From: Skermanella rosea
Lineage (GTDB): Bacteria; Pseudomonadota; Alphaproteobacteria; Azospirillales; Azospirillaceae
DNA length: 64,000 nt
Direction: 5' to 3'
Assembly: GCF_016806835.2 (NCBI RefSeq)
Contig: NZ_CP086111.1
Location: 5,883,471-5,947,470, forward strand
A program made the translations under genes and the position numbers. Shown here in pieces: positions 1 to 9,675 of the stretch. Below the pieces are notes generated by a model. It saw only the letters and a program-made list of their open reading frames with translations, ran no database searches and was not told the origin of the DNA. Positions within the stretch are counted from its first letter, which is position 1, and the number at the start of each line of letters is the position of its first letter.

Positions 1-2331
1 GCCATCCGCAAGGTGGAGGGCGTCACGGACGTGTCCGTGAACCTCGCGACCGAAAGGGCGCGCGTCGCCTTCACCGATCCCAGACCGAATACTCAGGGCG
101 TCGTCGATGCCATCGCCAGGGCGGGCTACGAGCCCGCTAAGGCTGAATTCGACCTCCGGGTCCAGGGCATGACCTGCGCATCCTGCGTCGGCCGGGTTGA
201 GAAGGCGCTGAAGAGGGTGCCAGGCGTCTCCGACGCCGCCGTGAACCTCGCCACCGAGCGTGCGCACGTCACCGGACAGGGCATCGATGCTGCAGCCCTG
301 GTCGCGGCTATCGAAAAGACGGGTTTTCAGGCCACCTCAGTCACCCAGGACAAGGCGACCACCGGGGCGCCGGACGAGGCGCAAGTGCGGAGCCGCCGTG
401 AACTTCGCCACGTCCTGATCGGTGCGGCACTGTCGCTTCCCCTCGTAGCCGGCATGATCGGCGATCTCGCCGGTTATCGCATGATGCCGCCGGGCTGGGT
501 CCAGTTCCTGCTGGCCACGCCCGTGCAGTTCTGGCTGGGCTGGCGTTTCTACAAGGCGGCATACAAGGCCGTGCGGGCAGGCACCGGCAACATGGACCTG
601 CTGGTCGCCATCGGCACCACCGCGGCCTGGGGTCTCAGCGTTTACATGATGCTGACCGCGCATCCTGAGCACGGCATGCCGCACCTCTACTTCGAGGGTT
701 CGGCCGTTCTGATCACCTTCGTGCTGCTGGGCAAATGGCTTGAGACCCGCGCCAAGGGACAGACGGCCGCGGCAATCCGCGCCCTGATGGATCTCCGGCC
801 GGACACCGCCCGGGTGCGGCGGGACGGCACCGAGGTCGAGGTGCCGGTCGATCAGGTGAAGCAGGGCGACGTCGTGGTCGTCCGTCCCGGCGAGCGCATT
901 CCGGTGGACGGCAAGGTGCTGGAGGGCGCCGGCAGTGTCGATGAAGCCATGCTGACCGGAGAGCCGCTGCCGGTCGAGAAGACAGTCGGCGTTAAGGTCA
1001 CCGGCGGTTCCATCAACGTGGACGGCCTGCTCGCGGTGGAGACCACGGCGGTCGGCTCCGAGACCATGCTGTCGAAGATCGTGCGCATGGTCGAAGGAGC
1101 CCAGGCATCCAAGGCGCCGATCCAGCGCACCGTTGACCGGGTCAGCGCGGTGTTCGTGCCGATCGTCCTCGTCATCGCCGCGGTCACCTTCGCGGCCTGG
1201 TGGAGCGTTTCGGGCGATGCGGAAACCGCCATCATCACCGCCGTCTCGGTGCTAGTCATCGCCTGTCCCTGCGCGCTGGGCCTCGCGACCCCGACGTCGA
1301 TCATGGTCGGCACCGGTGCCGCGGCCCGGCACGGCATCCTGATCAAGGACGCCGAGGCGCTGGAGCGGGCCCACGCCGTCACGGTCGTGGCTTTCGACAA
1401 GACCGGCACGCTGACCGAGGGCAAGCCTCGGGTGACCGACATCATCCCGGCGGAGGGCCTGGACCGCGCCGCCCTGCTTCGGCTGTCCGCCTCGCTCCAG
1501 CAAGGCAGCGAGCATCCGCTGGCGCGCGCGGTTCGTGAGCTGGCCGAGGCGGAGAGTATCGCTCCGGCTGCCCTGACCGACTTCAAGGCACTCGCCGGGC
1601 GCGGCGTATCCGGCTCGGTCGAGGAACGCTCGGTACAGTTCGGCACCAAGCGTCTGATGGCGGAGAGCGGACTGGAGGATGACGTTCTGGGGGGCAAGGC
1701 GGCGGAGCTCGAAGCGTCGGGCCGGACAGTTTCCTGGTTGGCCGAGATGGCTCCTGAGCGACGTGTGCTGGCGCTGGTGGCGTTCGGCGACACGGTAAAG
1801 CAGGCGGCTCGCGAGGCCGTCCGGGCGCTGCACGAGCAGGGCATCGAAGCCGTTATGGTCACGGGCGACAGCAAAGGCGCCGCCGAGGCCGTCGCGCGGG
1901 ATCTGGACATTGATCGGGTATTCGCCGAGGTCCTGCCGGGTGACAAGGCCGACGTGGTGGCGACTCTCAAGCATGAGGGCAAGGTCGTCGCGATGGTCGG
2001 TGACGGCATCAACGACGCCCCAGCGCTGGCGGCCGCCGACATCGGTATCGCCGTGGGAACCGGTACCGACGTAGCGATGGCGACTGCCGGGGTGACCCTG
2101 ATGCGTGGCGATCCGGTGCTCGTCGGCGGCGCGATCGACGTGTCCCGGCGCACCTACGCCAAGATCCGCCAGGGCCTGTTCTGGGCCTTCATCTACAACC
2201 TGGTCGGCATTCCGCTGGCCGCGATGGGGTTCCTGAGCCCGGTGCTGGCAGGGGCCGCCATGGCGCTGAGTTCCGTCAGCGTCGTCCTCAACGCGCTCAC
2301 GCTGCGCGGCTGGAAGCCCCGGGGTACTTGA
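1..2331 (+). CDS. copA: Copper-translocating P1B-type ATPase, 5' end outside the window
   Basis: Pumps Cu(I) from cytosol to periplasm using ATP. The reading frame is open to the first base, so the start lies upstream. Numbering from the GTG at 13, the tail of a first heavy-metal-associated domain is visible at residues 1-45 and a second complete one follows with MTCASC at 53-58. Membrane segments follow, then the CPC metal site (about 418-420), the phosphorylated aspartate in DKTGT (about 462) and the hinge GDGINDAP (about 663). CPC plus duplicated N-terminal domains indicates a monovalent-copper (or silver) pump. The stop lies 11 bases before the cueR ATG, so the two are probably co-transcribed and controlled by CueR. 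Confidence 0.95.
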   Translation, partial: AIRKVEGVTDVSVNLATERARVAFTDPRPNTQGVVDAIARAGYEPAKAEFDLRVQGMTCASCVGRVEKALKRVPGVSDAAVNLATERAHVTGQGIDAAALVAAIEKTGFQATSVTQDKATTGAPDEAQVRSRRELRHVLIGAALSLPLVAGMIGDLAGYRMMPPGWVQFLLATPVQFWLGWRFYKAAYKAVRAGTGNMDLLVAIGTTAAWGLSVYMMLTAHPEHGMPHLYFEGSAVLITFVLLGKWLETRAKGQTAAAIRALMDLRPDTARVRRDGTEVEVPVDQVKQGDVVVVRPGERIPVDGKVLEGAGSVDEAMLTGEPLPVEKTVGVKVTGGSINVDGLLAVETTAVGSETMLSKIVRMVEGAQASKAPIQRTVDRVSAVFVPIVLVIAAVTFAAWWSVSGDAETAIITAVSVLVIACPCALGLATPTSIMVGTGAAARHGILIKDAEALERAHAVTVVAFDKTGTLTEGKPRVTDIIPAEGLDRAALLRLSASLQQGSEHPLARAVRELAEAESIAPAALTDFKALAGRGVSGSVEERSVQFGTKRLMAESGLEDDVLGGKAAELEASGRTVSWLAEMAPERRVLALVAFGDTVKQAAREAVRALHEQGIEAVMVTGDSKGAAEAVARDLDIDRVFAEVLPGDKADVVATLKHEGKVVAMVGDGINDAPALAAADIGIAVGTGTDVAMATAGVTLMRGDPVLVGGAIDVSRRTYAKIRQGLFWAFIYNLVGIPLAAMGFLSPVLAGAAMALSSVSVVLNALTLRGWKPRGT

Positions 2332-2342
2332 GAGGAGTGGTC

Positions 2343-2801
2343 ATGAACATCGGCCAGGCGGCCAAGGCGTCCGGTGTGAACGCCAAGCTCATCCGCTATT
2401 ACGAAAGCATCGGGTTGATTCCCGAGGCGGGTCGAACCGCCTCGGGGTACCGGGTCTACACCCCGCACGAGGTGAACATCCTACGGTTCGTGAGGCGTGC
2501 CCGCACGCTGGGATTCAGCATCGAGCGCATCCAGCAGCTCGTCGGCCTGTGGCGCGACAAGGACCGGGCGAGCGCCGAGGTCAAGCGGATTGCGCTCGAC
2601 CATGTCGCCGAACTCGAAGTCAAAATTGCCGAAATGCGGGCGATGAGCGACACACTCCAGGAACTTGCCGACGCCTGCCAGGGTAACCATCGGCCGGACT
2701 GCCCTATCCTGCGGGATCTCGAGAACTCCGCCCCTCGATTGGCACGGGGGAATAGTCGCCTCCCGTTCGAAGGAGTGGCGGGGGCAAATCAAGCTCCATG
2801 A
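2343..2801 (+). CDS. cueR: CueR-type MerR-family copper-responsive regulator
   Basis: Cytosolic transcription activator that senses Cu(I) and switches on the copper ATPase and oxidase genes. The N-terminal MerR winged-helix domain runs from residue 1 (MNIGQAAKASGV, then IRYYES), followed by a dimerisation helix. The metal loop keeps both cysteines at positions 112 and 120 (CQGNHRPDCPIL), exactly the CueR spacing and unlike the zinc sensor ZntR. The ATG at 2343 is preceded by AGAGGAG at 2331-2337. A start 15 bases upstream in the same frame has no ribosome site. 152 aa is a usual length for the family. Confidence 0.93.
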   Translation: MNIGQAAKASGVNAKLIRYYESIGLIPEAGRTASGYRVYTPHEVNILRFVRRARTLGFSIERIQQLVGLWRDKDRASAEVKRIALDHVAELEVKIAEMRAMSDTLQELADACQGNHRPDCPILRDLENSAPRLARGNSRLPFEGVAGANQAP

Positions 2802-2982
2802 TCTCTGTGGGAACCTGAGGGCGGTAGGCTGGGATGCCAACATAGCTCACCAAGGCGGGGCCGTTCGGTTGGTCAGATCCAAAGGGCAGACATCCGGAAA
2901 TTGCTGCGGTCGCATAAACACCCCGATGGGATGCATCATAGACCAGGGAGCAACATGCTTGCCGTGACACTTCCCTGAAGAA

Positions 2983-3006
2983 GCGGGCTGGGGTCGCCCA
3001 GCCCGC
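2983..3006 (-). terminator. Terminator after the RTX gene
   Basis: GCGGGCTGGG at 2983-2992 pairs perfectly with CCCAGCCCGC at 2997-3006 around a 4-base loop. On the minus strand the stem is followed by TTCTTC, which fits the end of the RTX gene that stops at 3020. 2802-2982 holds no other convincing feature. Confidence 0.6.
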
Positions 3007-3019
3007 CTTGGCATGTTTA

Positions 3020-4498
3020 TCAGGCTACGAAGAGGTAGTCCCTAGCCGGATTTGACGAAGCTGTCTCATCGTTCTGGAAGATGTACTCCGAACCCGAGGC
3101 AGTGATTGTGGGATCGTTCTCGAAGCGCCCACGGAGTCCGTCGTCGGCGTTGAACATGAAATCGTCCTGCGCCATCTGGCTTTTAGTAAGCCCAGTGAGG
3201 AAAATGGATCCATCGATTTCCGAGTCGGTATCGGTGTTCCAGCTAACCAGCACACCGCTGTCGCCATCTCGAGCCGTGTCCGCCACAGTCACCTCATCCG
3301 GCAGGATATCGCGGAAGGCAATGTGGTCGAAAGCGCCCGGACCTGCGTCGAACCCGCCAATCACCACATCGTCGCCACTATCGGGTGCGACGATGAAGGC
3401 ATCCGCACCGTCTCCTCCATCCAGCTTGTCGTTGCCCATGCCACCCTCGAGCATGTCGTGGCCAGCACCAGCGTATAGCGCATCATTACCAGCGGCGCCC
3501 ATCAGGTTGTCAGCCATCATGCCACCGTGGAGTTCGTCGTTGCCGTCCTCGCCCTTCAGATCATCCTGTCCATCGCCACCGTTGAGGGTGTCGTTTCCCT
3601 TACCACCCCATAAATCATCATTCCCGCCTTCGCCGAAGAGAATGTCATCGCCTGCTCGACCGATGAAATAATCGCGATCGGAGGTACCTTTGAACGTGTC
3701 TGCGTTATCGCTACCGATCCTCACGGCAACGTCGTCAAAATTGAAGGCCTTCCTGGCTTTATCCTCGTCTCCTGGTTGCGGGGGCTCTGCTTGGTTGCCT
3801 TCATTCTTGATGAACTCAGTAGCCGTGACCTGATTGGCATCAGCATCGGTTGGGGTGATGACCTTGCGGTCGTCGGTGAACATGAAATCGTCCTGAGCAA
3901 GATCGGTTTTCAGGAGACCCCGCAGCAGAACTGAGCCCTCGCCTTCGTTCCAGCTGATCAGCACGCCGTCCTTCGTGTCCTGAAACCGAAGTTCTTCAGG
4001 TTCTACATCCCGCAACGCCAGGTGATCGAGCATGCCGGGTCCGGCTGCAAAGTCCTTGATGGTGTCGTGACCGCTATCCGGAGAAACTACGAAAGCATCA
4101 CCACCCGGCCCGCCGGCAAGAACATCATCTCCCTCACCACCCTCAAGGTCGCCGTGCCCGGCTCCCTCCCGAAGATGGTCGTTGCCGGTGCCGCCGCGCA
4201 GGGTGTCGGCCTCAGGGCCACCCTTGAGGCGGTCATTGCCGGCACCACCATCAAGATGATCCATGCCGGCCTTCCCTGTCAGGCGGTCGTTTCCGCGGCC
4301 GCCTAACAGATCATCGTCCATGGTACCACCGGAAAGGCGATCCCTGCCACCGCGACCAAATACGATATCCATGTTATCGGAACCGAAGTACTTGCTCTTT
4401 CCTTCAGTTCCAATGTAAAGAGTAACATCGTCAACGGTAGGGCGGGTTTTTTCCTGGTGCATGCTGTCCTTGCCAGTGTGGCTTGCCTCGGCTTCCAT
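3020..4498 (-). CDS. RTX calcium-binding repeat protein with two tandem modules
   Basis: Probable extracellular protein secreted by a type I system. It has no N-terminal signal peptide. It carries two blocks of Ca-binding nonapeptides (GGxGxDxLx), roughly residues 45-135 and 260-380. Each block is followed by a similar region with PDSG, AGPG, a DH pair, SWN and AQDDFMF. The last residues (DYLFVA) fit the hydrophobic C-terminal type I secretion signal. The ATG at 4498 has AGAGGA about 8 bases upstream. No type I secretion genes are in the window. No enzymatic domain was recognised, so it may be a structural or adhesive protein. AT content around it is higher than in neighbouring genes, hinting at transfer. 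Confidence 0.85.
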   Translation of the reverse strand: MEAEASHTGKDSMHQEKTRPTVDDVTLYIGTEGKSKYFGSDNMDIVFGRGGRDRLSGGTMDDDLLGGRGNDRLTGKAGMDHLDGGAGNDRLKGGPEADTLRGGTGNDHLREGAGHGDLEGGEGDDVLAGGPGGDAFVVSPDSGHDTIKDFAAGPGMLDHLALRDVEPEELRFQDTKDGVLISWNEGEGSVLLRGLLKTDLAQDDFMFTDDRKVITPTDADANQVTATEFIKNEGNQAEPPQPGDEDKARKAFNFDDVAVRIGSDNADTFKGTSDRDYFIGRAGDDILFGEGGNDDLWGGKGNDTLNGGDGQDDLKGEDGNDELHGGMMADNLMGAAGNDALYAGAGHDMLEGGMGNDKLDGGDGADAFIVAPDSGDDVVIGGFDAGPGAFDHIAFRDILPDEVTVADTARDGDSGVLVSWNTDTDSEIDGSIFLTGLTKSQMAQDDFMFNADDGLRGRFENDPTITASGSEYIFQNDETASSNPARDYLFVA

Positions 4499-4926
4499 GG
4501 GGTCATCCTCTCGTCATGTTATTATGAAAAGCGCTGCTGAGTATTATTGATATTCTCTCAGTAGCAGTGTCCGCCAAGATCTGTGCGGCTCATCGCTGGA
4601 CATGCGTTCTTTCCAGTGCGCTTGTGGAGTCAGCAGGGTGAACTCTACTCCTCAGGCTTTGGTTCCCGCACCGGGTAGTCATGTTACATTTCGTAACATT
4701 AGCAAAACCGAGGGAGATTCTGATTTATCTTAAATCATTGACTTCGTTTCAGCGCGTCAGTAGTTTCGCGCGTCAGCACCGTTGTCTCAGATATTATCCT
4801 ATCGGAAGTGCCCTCCGGACAGGCACCAACCTCAACGACCGCCTACTGCCCGCCACTCAGACCTTGGGTTCGCTGTTCAACTGACAACTCCCATAGATGG
4901 CTATGTTTTCCGAGCTCTAACAGGCC
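4499..4926. other. Intergenic region with a palindromic candidate operator
   Basis: No gene is supported. It is comparatively AT-rich and lies upstream of the RTX gene. ATGTTAC-ATTTC-GTAACAT at 4681-4699 is a perfect inverted repeat. The 13 bases ATTTCGTAACATT (4688-4700) recur in reverse orientation at 5576-5588. Confidence 0.5.
4681..4699. promoter_or_regulatory. Palindromic operator-like site
   Basis: A perfect 7-base inverted repeat with a 5-base centre, ATGTTACATTTCGTAACAT. It lies about 180 bases upstream of the RTX start. Its right half plus centre is repeated, inverted, at 5576-5588 upstream of the PCu(A)C-like gene. The bound regulator is unknown. Confidence 0.4.
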
Positions 4927-5442
4927 CTAGTGAACATGGATCGAAGTACTTCTGCTCCAACCTGTAAAGTGCAGCGTTATTGAAAACTCATCTCCAGAAT
5001 GGAGAGCTTTCCGCAGAGGGTGAAGCACATAATGGAGGTGAGAAGTTGTAAGGTCTAATGTTTCTTCTGAGCGAATGCCTATTGATTGCAGAACCGACGT
5101 TTCTCTGCTGCCAACACGCGCGACAAGCTCAGTGTTTTTGGCCACTGGGGTTGATATGCCAGTAAGATGTAGGCCTGTGCGGCTGTTGTTTATGATTCGA
5201 AATCTTACTTTTGACCGACCACCTTTCTCGGCCGGAGTTGCGGTTCCAGCTTCTATACGTATGTCGCCCAGCTCTGCCGGCTCATCGGCCAACGCGGGGT
5301 GCATCATGACCATCATCAAACCCCCCAGAGCCCAAGCAGCAATCCGGAGGGGCAGAGACTGTTTCACTAAAATCTCAACCACTTTGCCGAAAACTTTTCT
5401 TAGATCTGGATTGCTCATGAAGGATCTGACTGCGGCTATCAT
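4927..5442 (-). CDS. Divergent PCu(A)C (DUF461)-like periplasmic protein
   Basis: Resembles periplasmic copper chaperones that deliver Cu(I) to cytochrome oxidase. After an N-terminal stretch, a signal peptide with a hydrophobic core ends at PALA-DEP (around residue 52). The remaining ~120 residues follow the cupredoxin-like pattern of the family: an INNS strand, then LTGISTPVA, a TSHLHYVL strand and LHSGDEFSITLHF. The usual ligand set (H...M-x-M...HxM) is not preserved: only the His pair in HLHYVL and scattered residues remain, so binding may differ. The ATG at 5442 has a weak AGGA upstream. Copper neighbours support a metal role, but function is inferred. Confidence 0.65.
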   Translation of the reverse strand: MIAAVRSFMSNPDLRKVFGKVVEILVKQSLPLRIAAWALGGLMMVMMHPALADEPAELGDIRIEAGTATPAEKGGRSKVRFRIINNSRTGLHLTGISTPVAKNTELVARVGSRETSVLQSIGIRSEETLDLTTSHLHYVLHPLRKALHSGDEFSITLHFTGWSRSTSIHVH

Positions 5443-5782
5443 CGATTTTCATCCTGGTGTTTGAAGCCGGGCATCCAACCGGAGTTCACTCATTTTGAAG
5501 AATTTTCAGTTTTTTGTTTGTATTGCTGCTGCGAGACTTACCTATAGCAGGACAGGATTGTCTTGTTGATTTCGAAATGTTACGAAATATTGCAAATGGT
5601 GCATGCCTCGAATTCTAAACAAGATGATAGTGTCCAGGTCGAGGTGTTGGGCCTGAGCATCATCTGCAACATAGACCACCTCAGGGGGTAACAATGCCAC
5701 CCACCGGGATAAAAGCGCTCTTGCAACCAGTTCTGACTGGTGCGATATAAACGGGAGATCGGGCATCGCCCGTGGGCATGGA
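5443..5782. other. Divergent intergenic region with inverted-repeat motif
   Basis: This lies between two divergent exported-protein genes, so it must hold both promoters. The only clear pattern is ATTTCG-N8-CGAAAT (5569-5588), which contains the inverse of the 13-base motif at 4688-4700. A minus-strand open frame over 5542-5952 is judged a shadow of the gene starting at 5783. Confidence 0.45.
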
Positions 5783-6178
5783 ATGACAGTGGGCATGCGC
5801 TTCACACGCTTTCTAGCGGCTGTACTGTTCGGTCTCCTCCTTGGCTGGGGAGGCGTGGCCATGCCTGATGCCGCGATGGCCGACATGTCCCACCACGATA
5901 TGCCGATGGGCGAAGAGCCTGCGGCCGACTGCGACGAGCAGCCGGGGCACAAGAGCCACGATAATCATCAGCACCAGGGCGACCAGGAAGACCCTTCTAA
6001 GCTCTCTCACGGAGGGTGCTGTGTGATGGTCTGTAGTAGCGTAGCGGCCTTGGAGCCGAGCTATCTGCAGGTAAAGCCCATCGAGTGGGTGCCCGCTCGT
6101 CTGCAGATCGTGAGTGACGATTTGCTCAGGAAGCGCTCCGTACCTCCCTTGCGCCGCCCTCCCAGGACCTCGATCTGA
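5783..6178 (+). CDS. Small exported His-rich protein with CC-x2-C motif and RPPR tail
   Basis: Function unknown. 131 aa with a hydrophobic leader (residues 8-35). A His/Met/Asp-rich stretch follows (SHHDMPMG, then HKSHDNHQHQ), then GGCCVMVCSS, and the C-terminus is LRRPPRTSI. The His- and Cys-rich make-up and position directly before a copper cupredoxin-oxidase operon suggest periplasmic copper binding; this is inference. The C-terminal RPPR and His cluster are shared with the products of 18190-18591 and 22955-23344. An ATG four codons downstream (5795) is an alternative start; neither has a strong ribosome site. Confidence 0.65.
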   Translation: MTVGMRFTRFLAAVLFGLLLGWGGVAMPDAAMADMSHHDMPMGEEPAADCDEQPGHKSHDNHQHQGDQEDPSKLSHGGCCVMVCSSVAALEPSYLQVKPIEWVPARLQIVSDDLLRKRSVPPLRRPPRTSI

Positions 6179-6501
6179 GGCCCTCTGCCCGCGGAGTTGC
6201 ACGGGCCTGAGGCTTTGCAGCGCTCATCCCCGTAAGTGGGACGCACTGCAACCAGCGCATCGATCCAGCTCAAGATTCCTGACCGGGAACGGTTAACCTG
6301 CGATGCCCCAGCCGCGCACGCCCTTCGCGTGCCCGTGCCTTACCGGCTCGCCGACCCTCATCCCGTTGCTTGATCTCAAGGCTGGTCGGTCGCTGCACGT
6401 TTCGACTCAATTCCTTGCCTTCCTGGCCATCCTTGGCTGGGAGCCGCAATCTTCCTGGCTTTCGCCCGCCTCGGCGAGGCCAGAGACAGAGGACACTCGA
6501 C
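6179..6501. other. Intergenic region before the copper oxidase operon
   Basis: No gene is supported. Open frames here have no ribosome sites and unconvincing composition. The promoter of the 6502-9631 operon presumably lies here. I looked for a CueR-type dyad and saw none. Confidence 0.4.
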
Positions 6502-7050
6502 ATGCGTCTGAACTCTCGCATTCTGAACGCCATCGCCGCCCTGATGACTGGGGCCAGTCTCCTTGCCACATCCGGCATCGCTCTGGCCGACGCCGGTCAC
6601 AAACATGGGATCGGCGAGCCTGCGAAGGCTTCGGCCGCCAAGCGGACCGTGCAAATCGAACTGGGTGACAATTTCTACAGTCCGGAATCCGTTCAAGTGA
6701 AAGCCGGGGAGACGGTCCGCTTCGTTCTCAAGAACCAGGGCGAGTTCCTGCACGAGTTCAATATCGGCACGGCCGCCATGCACGCCTCCCATCAGAAGGA
6801 AATGGCCATGATGATGGAGCACGGCATGCTGACGCCGACAGGTATCAACAAGAACATGAGCGGTATGGACCATTCCAAAATGGGAATGGCCGAGATGAAA
6901 CATGACGACCCGAACAGCGTCCTTGTCGAGCCCGGTCAGACCAAGGAACTGACCTGGAAGTTCACCAAGGACACCGCCCTAGAGTTCGCCTGCAACATAC
7001 CCGGCCACTACGAGTCCGGGATGGTCGGCAAGGTCGAGTTCAAGCGTTGA
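6502..7050 (+). CDS. Plastocyanin/azurin-like cupredoxin
   Basis: Periplasmic type-1 copper protein. A signal peptide (MRLNSRILN to ALADAG, about 30 residues) is followed by a cupredoxin fold whose ligands are visible: the His of LHEFNIG and the Cys-His-Met set of [11 protein letters not shown] near the C-terminus. An insertion rich in Met and His ([26 protein letters not shown]) may bind additional copper. The ATG at 6502 is chosen because AGAGGA lies at 6488-6493; the same frame stays open 44 codons upstream without a ribosome site. The stop is 11 bases before the multicopper oxidase ATG, so they form an operon. Probably hands electrons or copper to the oxidase. Confidence 0.88.
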   Translation: MRLNSRILNAIAALMTGASLLATSGIALADAGHKHGIGEPAKASAAKRTVQIELGDNFYSPESVQVKAGETVRFVLKNQGEFLHEFNIGTAAMHASHQKEMAMMMEHGMLTPTGINKNMSGMDHSKMGMAEMKHDDPNSVLVEPGQTKELTWKFTKDTALEFACNIPGHYESGMVGKVEFKR

Positions 7051-7061
7051 AGGAAGGGCAC

Positions 7062-8861
7062 ATGCACACTGCACGGCGCGGCCTTTCCCGCCGCGACGCC
7101 CTCAAGCTCGCCGGAGCGGCGGGCTTGGCGGGCATCATCACGGTCTATCCTGGGCGCCGCGTCTTCGCGGCCGCAGACCAATCGCTCAACTTGGCAGTCG
7201 AACGGACCCGCATCACCATCGACGGTGAAACCAGTAGCGCCATCTCCATCGGCGGTTCGATACCAGCGCCCACGCTGCGATGGCGCGAGGGCCAGGAAGT
7301 GGTTATCTATGTGACCAACCGGCTGGATGAGGGAACCTCAATTCATTGGCACGGGCTCCTGCTCCAGGGCGTCATGGATGGGGCTCCCGGGTTCAATGGT
7401 TTCGTGCCAATTGGTCCCGGCGAGACCTACACCTACCGCTTCAAGCTGCGCCAGGCGGGCACCTACTGGTACCACAGCCACTCCGCCTCGCAGGAGCAGG
7501 AGGGCATGTACGGGGCCATCGTGATCGAGCCCGCCGGGCGTGATCCCGTCCGGGCCGACCGCGACTACGTGGTTCTGCTCTCCGACCACACGCCGGAGGA
7601 CCCCGAAAACGTCCTGCGCAAGCTCAAGGTCAGTGAGGGCTATTACAACAACAATAAGCGTACCCTGATCGACTTCTTCCGGGACGCCCGGCGCGATGGC
7701 CTGGGAGCTACGATCAACGATCGCCTCGCCTGGGGCGAGATGCGCATGGACGCCACCGACCTCGCCGACGTGACCGGCTACCAGTTCCTAGTCAACGGCA
7801 AGGGGCCGCGGGATAACTGGACGGCTGTCTTCAATCCGGGTGAGCGGGTGCGTCTGCGGATCATCAACGGTTCGGCCATGTCGATCTTCGACGTCCGCAT
7901 CCCTGGACTGCCAATGACCGTGGTTTCTGCCGACGGGCAGAACGTGGTGCCGGTGAAGGTCGATGAGTTCCGCTTTGGCGTTGGGGAAACCTACGACGTC
8001 ATCGTCATGCCCACGGAAGACAAGCCTTTCACCTTCTTCGCCGAATCGATCGACCGCACGGGCTTCGCCCGGGCGACGATCGCGACCCGCGAAGGGGTGG
8101 AAGGCGACATCCCCGAGCGGCGCCCCCGCGCCATCCTGACCATGGCCGACATGGCGATGGCTCCCGGTATGGACCATGGCTCGATGGCGGGCATGGATCA
8201 CAGCAGTATGCCCGGAATGGATCATAGCGCCATGCAGGGTATGAACCATGGCAACATGCCTGGAATGGACCATGGTGCCATGCAGGGCATGGATCATAGC
8301 GCCATGCAGGGAATGGATCACGGCAATATGCCTGGTATGGACCAGGGCAGTATGCCGGGCATGAACCAGGGTAAGGCGGGAAGCAAGGATCAGGCGGTGG
8401 GCTGGGGCGATGCAGGTACACCGCCCGGTGCCAAGGCCCTCTCCTACGCGGATCTGAAGGCACTTTCCAAGGCCAAGGATCTGCGTGAGCCCTCCCATGA
8501 GATCGAGGTCCAGCTGACGGGCATGATGTCGCGCTACATCTGGACTTTGAACGGGGAGAAGTTCGATGAGGGAGCCCCGATCCGGGTAGCCTATGGTGAC
8601 CGTGTCCGGATCCGCTTCGTGAACACGACCATGATGGCCCACCCGATGCACCTGCACGGGATGTTCGTGGAGATTGAAAACGGCCAGACGGATCGGATGC
8701 CCAAGAAGCATGTCGTGCTCGTCCCGCCGGGCCAGGTCACGACGGTGCAGCTGACTGCGGACGAGCCCGGTGAGTGGCCCTTCCACTGTCACCTCCTCTA
8801 CCACATGGCCTCGGGCATGATGACGCGCTTCATCGTCGAACCCCGCACGGCAAGCCTCTGA
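7062..8861 (+). CDS. copA: CopA/PcoA-type periplasmic multicopper oxidase
   Basis: Oxidises Cu(I) in the periplasm and sequesters copper. A twin-arginine signal ([10 protein letters not shown], residues 9-18) indicates export after folding. Three cupredoxin domains carry the copper-cluster motifs HWHG (~95), YHSHS (~138), HPMHLHG (~527) and [12 protein letters not shown] (~575), which contains the type-1 Cys. A Met-rich insert of repeated MDHxxMxGM units covers about residues 368-434, as in plasmid PcoA/CopA. The ATG at 7062 follows GAAGGAAGGG; the TTG five codons earlier overlaps the cupredoxin stop and is less likely. 599 aa is normal. This is the oxidase CopA, not the ATPase of the same name. 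Confidence 0.95.
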   Translation: MHTARRGLSRRDALKLAGAAGLAGIITVYPGRRVFAAADQSLNLAVERTRITIDGETSSAISIGGSIPAPTLRWREGQEVVIYVTNRLDEGTSIHWHGLLLQGVMDGAPGFNGFVPIGPGETYTYRFKLRQAGTYWYHSHSASQEQEGMYGAIVIEPAGRDPVRADRDYVVLLSDHTPEDPENVLRKLKVSEGYYNNNKRTLIDFFRDARRDGLGATINDRLAWGEMRMDATDLADVTGYQFLVNGKGPRDNWTAVFNPGERVRLRIINGSAMSIFDVRIPGLPMTVVSADGQNVVPVKVDEFRFGVGETYDVIVMPTEDKPFTFFAESIDRTGFARATIATREGVEGDIPERRPRAILTMADMAMAPGMDHGSMAGMDHSSMPGMDHSAMQGMNHGNMPGMDHGAMQGMDHSAMQGMDHGNMPGMDQGSMPGMNQGKAGSKDQAVGWGDAGTPPGAKALSYADLKALSKAKDLREPSHEIEVQLTGMMSRYIWTLNGEKFDEGAPIRVAYGDRVRIRFVNTTMMAHPMHLHGMFVEIENGQTDRMPKKHVVLVPPGQVTTVQLTADEPGEWPFHCHLLYHMASGMMTRFIVEPRTASL

Positions 8862-8875
8862 TCCAGGAACGACGG

Positions 8876-9631
8876 ATGACAATGACGACAATGGTCCCGC
8901 ACAGGGCCGCCCTCATGGCCGGGGCCATCCTGCTGGCGATTTCGGCGGGCTCGGCCCGGGCCGCCGAGGAGCAACCGCCCGAGCAGTTCCACGAGGAGCC
9001 GCCGGTTGTCGGGACGCTTCTCATCGACCAGTTCGAGCACCGCTGGCGGGACGGTGAGAACTCGATCAACTGGGACGCTCAGGGCTGGGTCGGCGGAGAC
9101 ACCAACAAGGTTTGGTTCAATGCCGAGGGCAGCAAGCCCGTCGATGGGGAGGTGGAGGAGGCTGAATTCCAGCTTCTCTACAGCCGCATGACGTCGGAGT
9201 TCTGGGACGCGCAGATTGGCATCCGCCACGACGTAAGGCCACAGCCGCAGACGACCTACGGCGTGATCGGGTTCCAGGGCGTGGCCCCGTACTTCTTCGA
9301 CGTGACCGCCCAGCTGTTCGTCAGCGAGGACGGCGACTTCAGCGCCCGCCTGGAGGCCGAGTACGACCTGCTCATCACGCAGAAGCTCATCCTCCAGCCG
9401 GCCGCCGAGGTCAACGTCTCGGCGCAGCGGGTCCGCGAGCTTGATGTCGGTCCCGGCGTCAACGACGTGGAGCTGGGACTGCGCCTGCGCTACGAGGTCG
9501 TCCGCGAGTTCGCCCCCTATATCGGCGTGAACTGGGAGCGGAAGCTGGGCGAGACCGCCGACATTGCCCGCGAGCACGGCGAGGATCCGAGTGACTTGTC
9601 CCTGGTGGCGGGCGTGCGCTTCTGGTTCTGA
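8876..9631 (+). CDS. copB: CopB/PcoB outer-membrane copper resistance protein
   Basis: Outer-membrane beta-barrel partner of the periplasmic oxidase. The signal peptide ends near SARAAEE (about residue 24). The body shows the family's alternating barrel strands and signatures (LLIDQFEHRW, VWFNAEG, YSRM, DAQIGIRHD, YFFDVTAQLF, LEAEYDLLITQKLILQP, RYEVVREFAPYIGV, VAGVRFWF at the very end with a terminal aromatic). The Met-rich N-terminal part seen in Pseudomonas CopB is absent. The ATG at 8876 has AGGA at 8865-8868. It lies 14 bases after the oxidase stop, in the same operon. Confidence 0.93.
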   Translation: MTMTTMVPHRAALMAGAILLAISAGSARAAEEQPPEQFHEEPPVVGTLLIDQFEHRWRDGENSINWDAQGWVGGDTNKVWFNAEGSKPVDGEVEEAEFQLLYSRMTSEFWDAQIGIRHDVRPQPQTTYGVIGFQGVAPYFFDVTAQLFVSEDGDFSARLEAEYDLLITQKLILQPAAEVNVSAQRVRELDVGPGVNDVELGLRLRYEVVREFAPYIGVNWERKLGETADIAREHGEDPSDLSLVAGVRFWF

Positions 9632-9675
9632 GGCACTGGGGCGGTCATTGCGGTGGCTGCCCCAACTTCCTGCCG

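Noticed and set aside
5542-5952. 136-codon minus-strand frame
   Set aside because: Overlaps the supported exported-protein gene and has a low-complexity, Arg/Pro-rich product.
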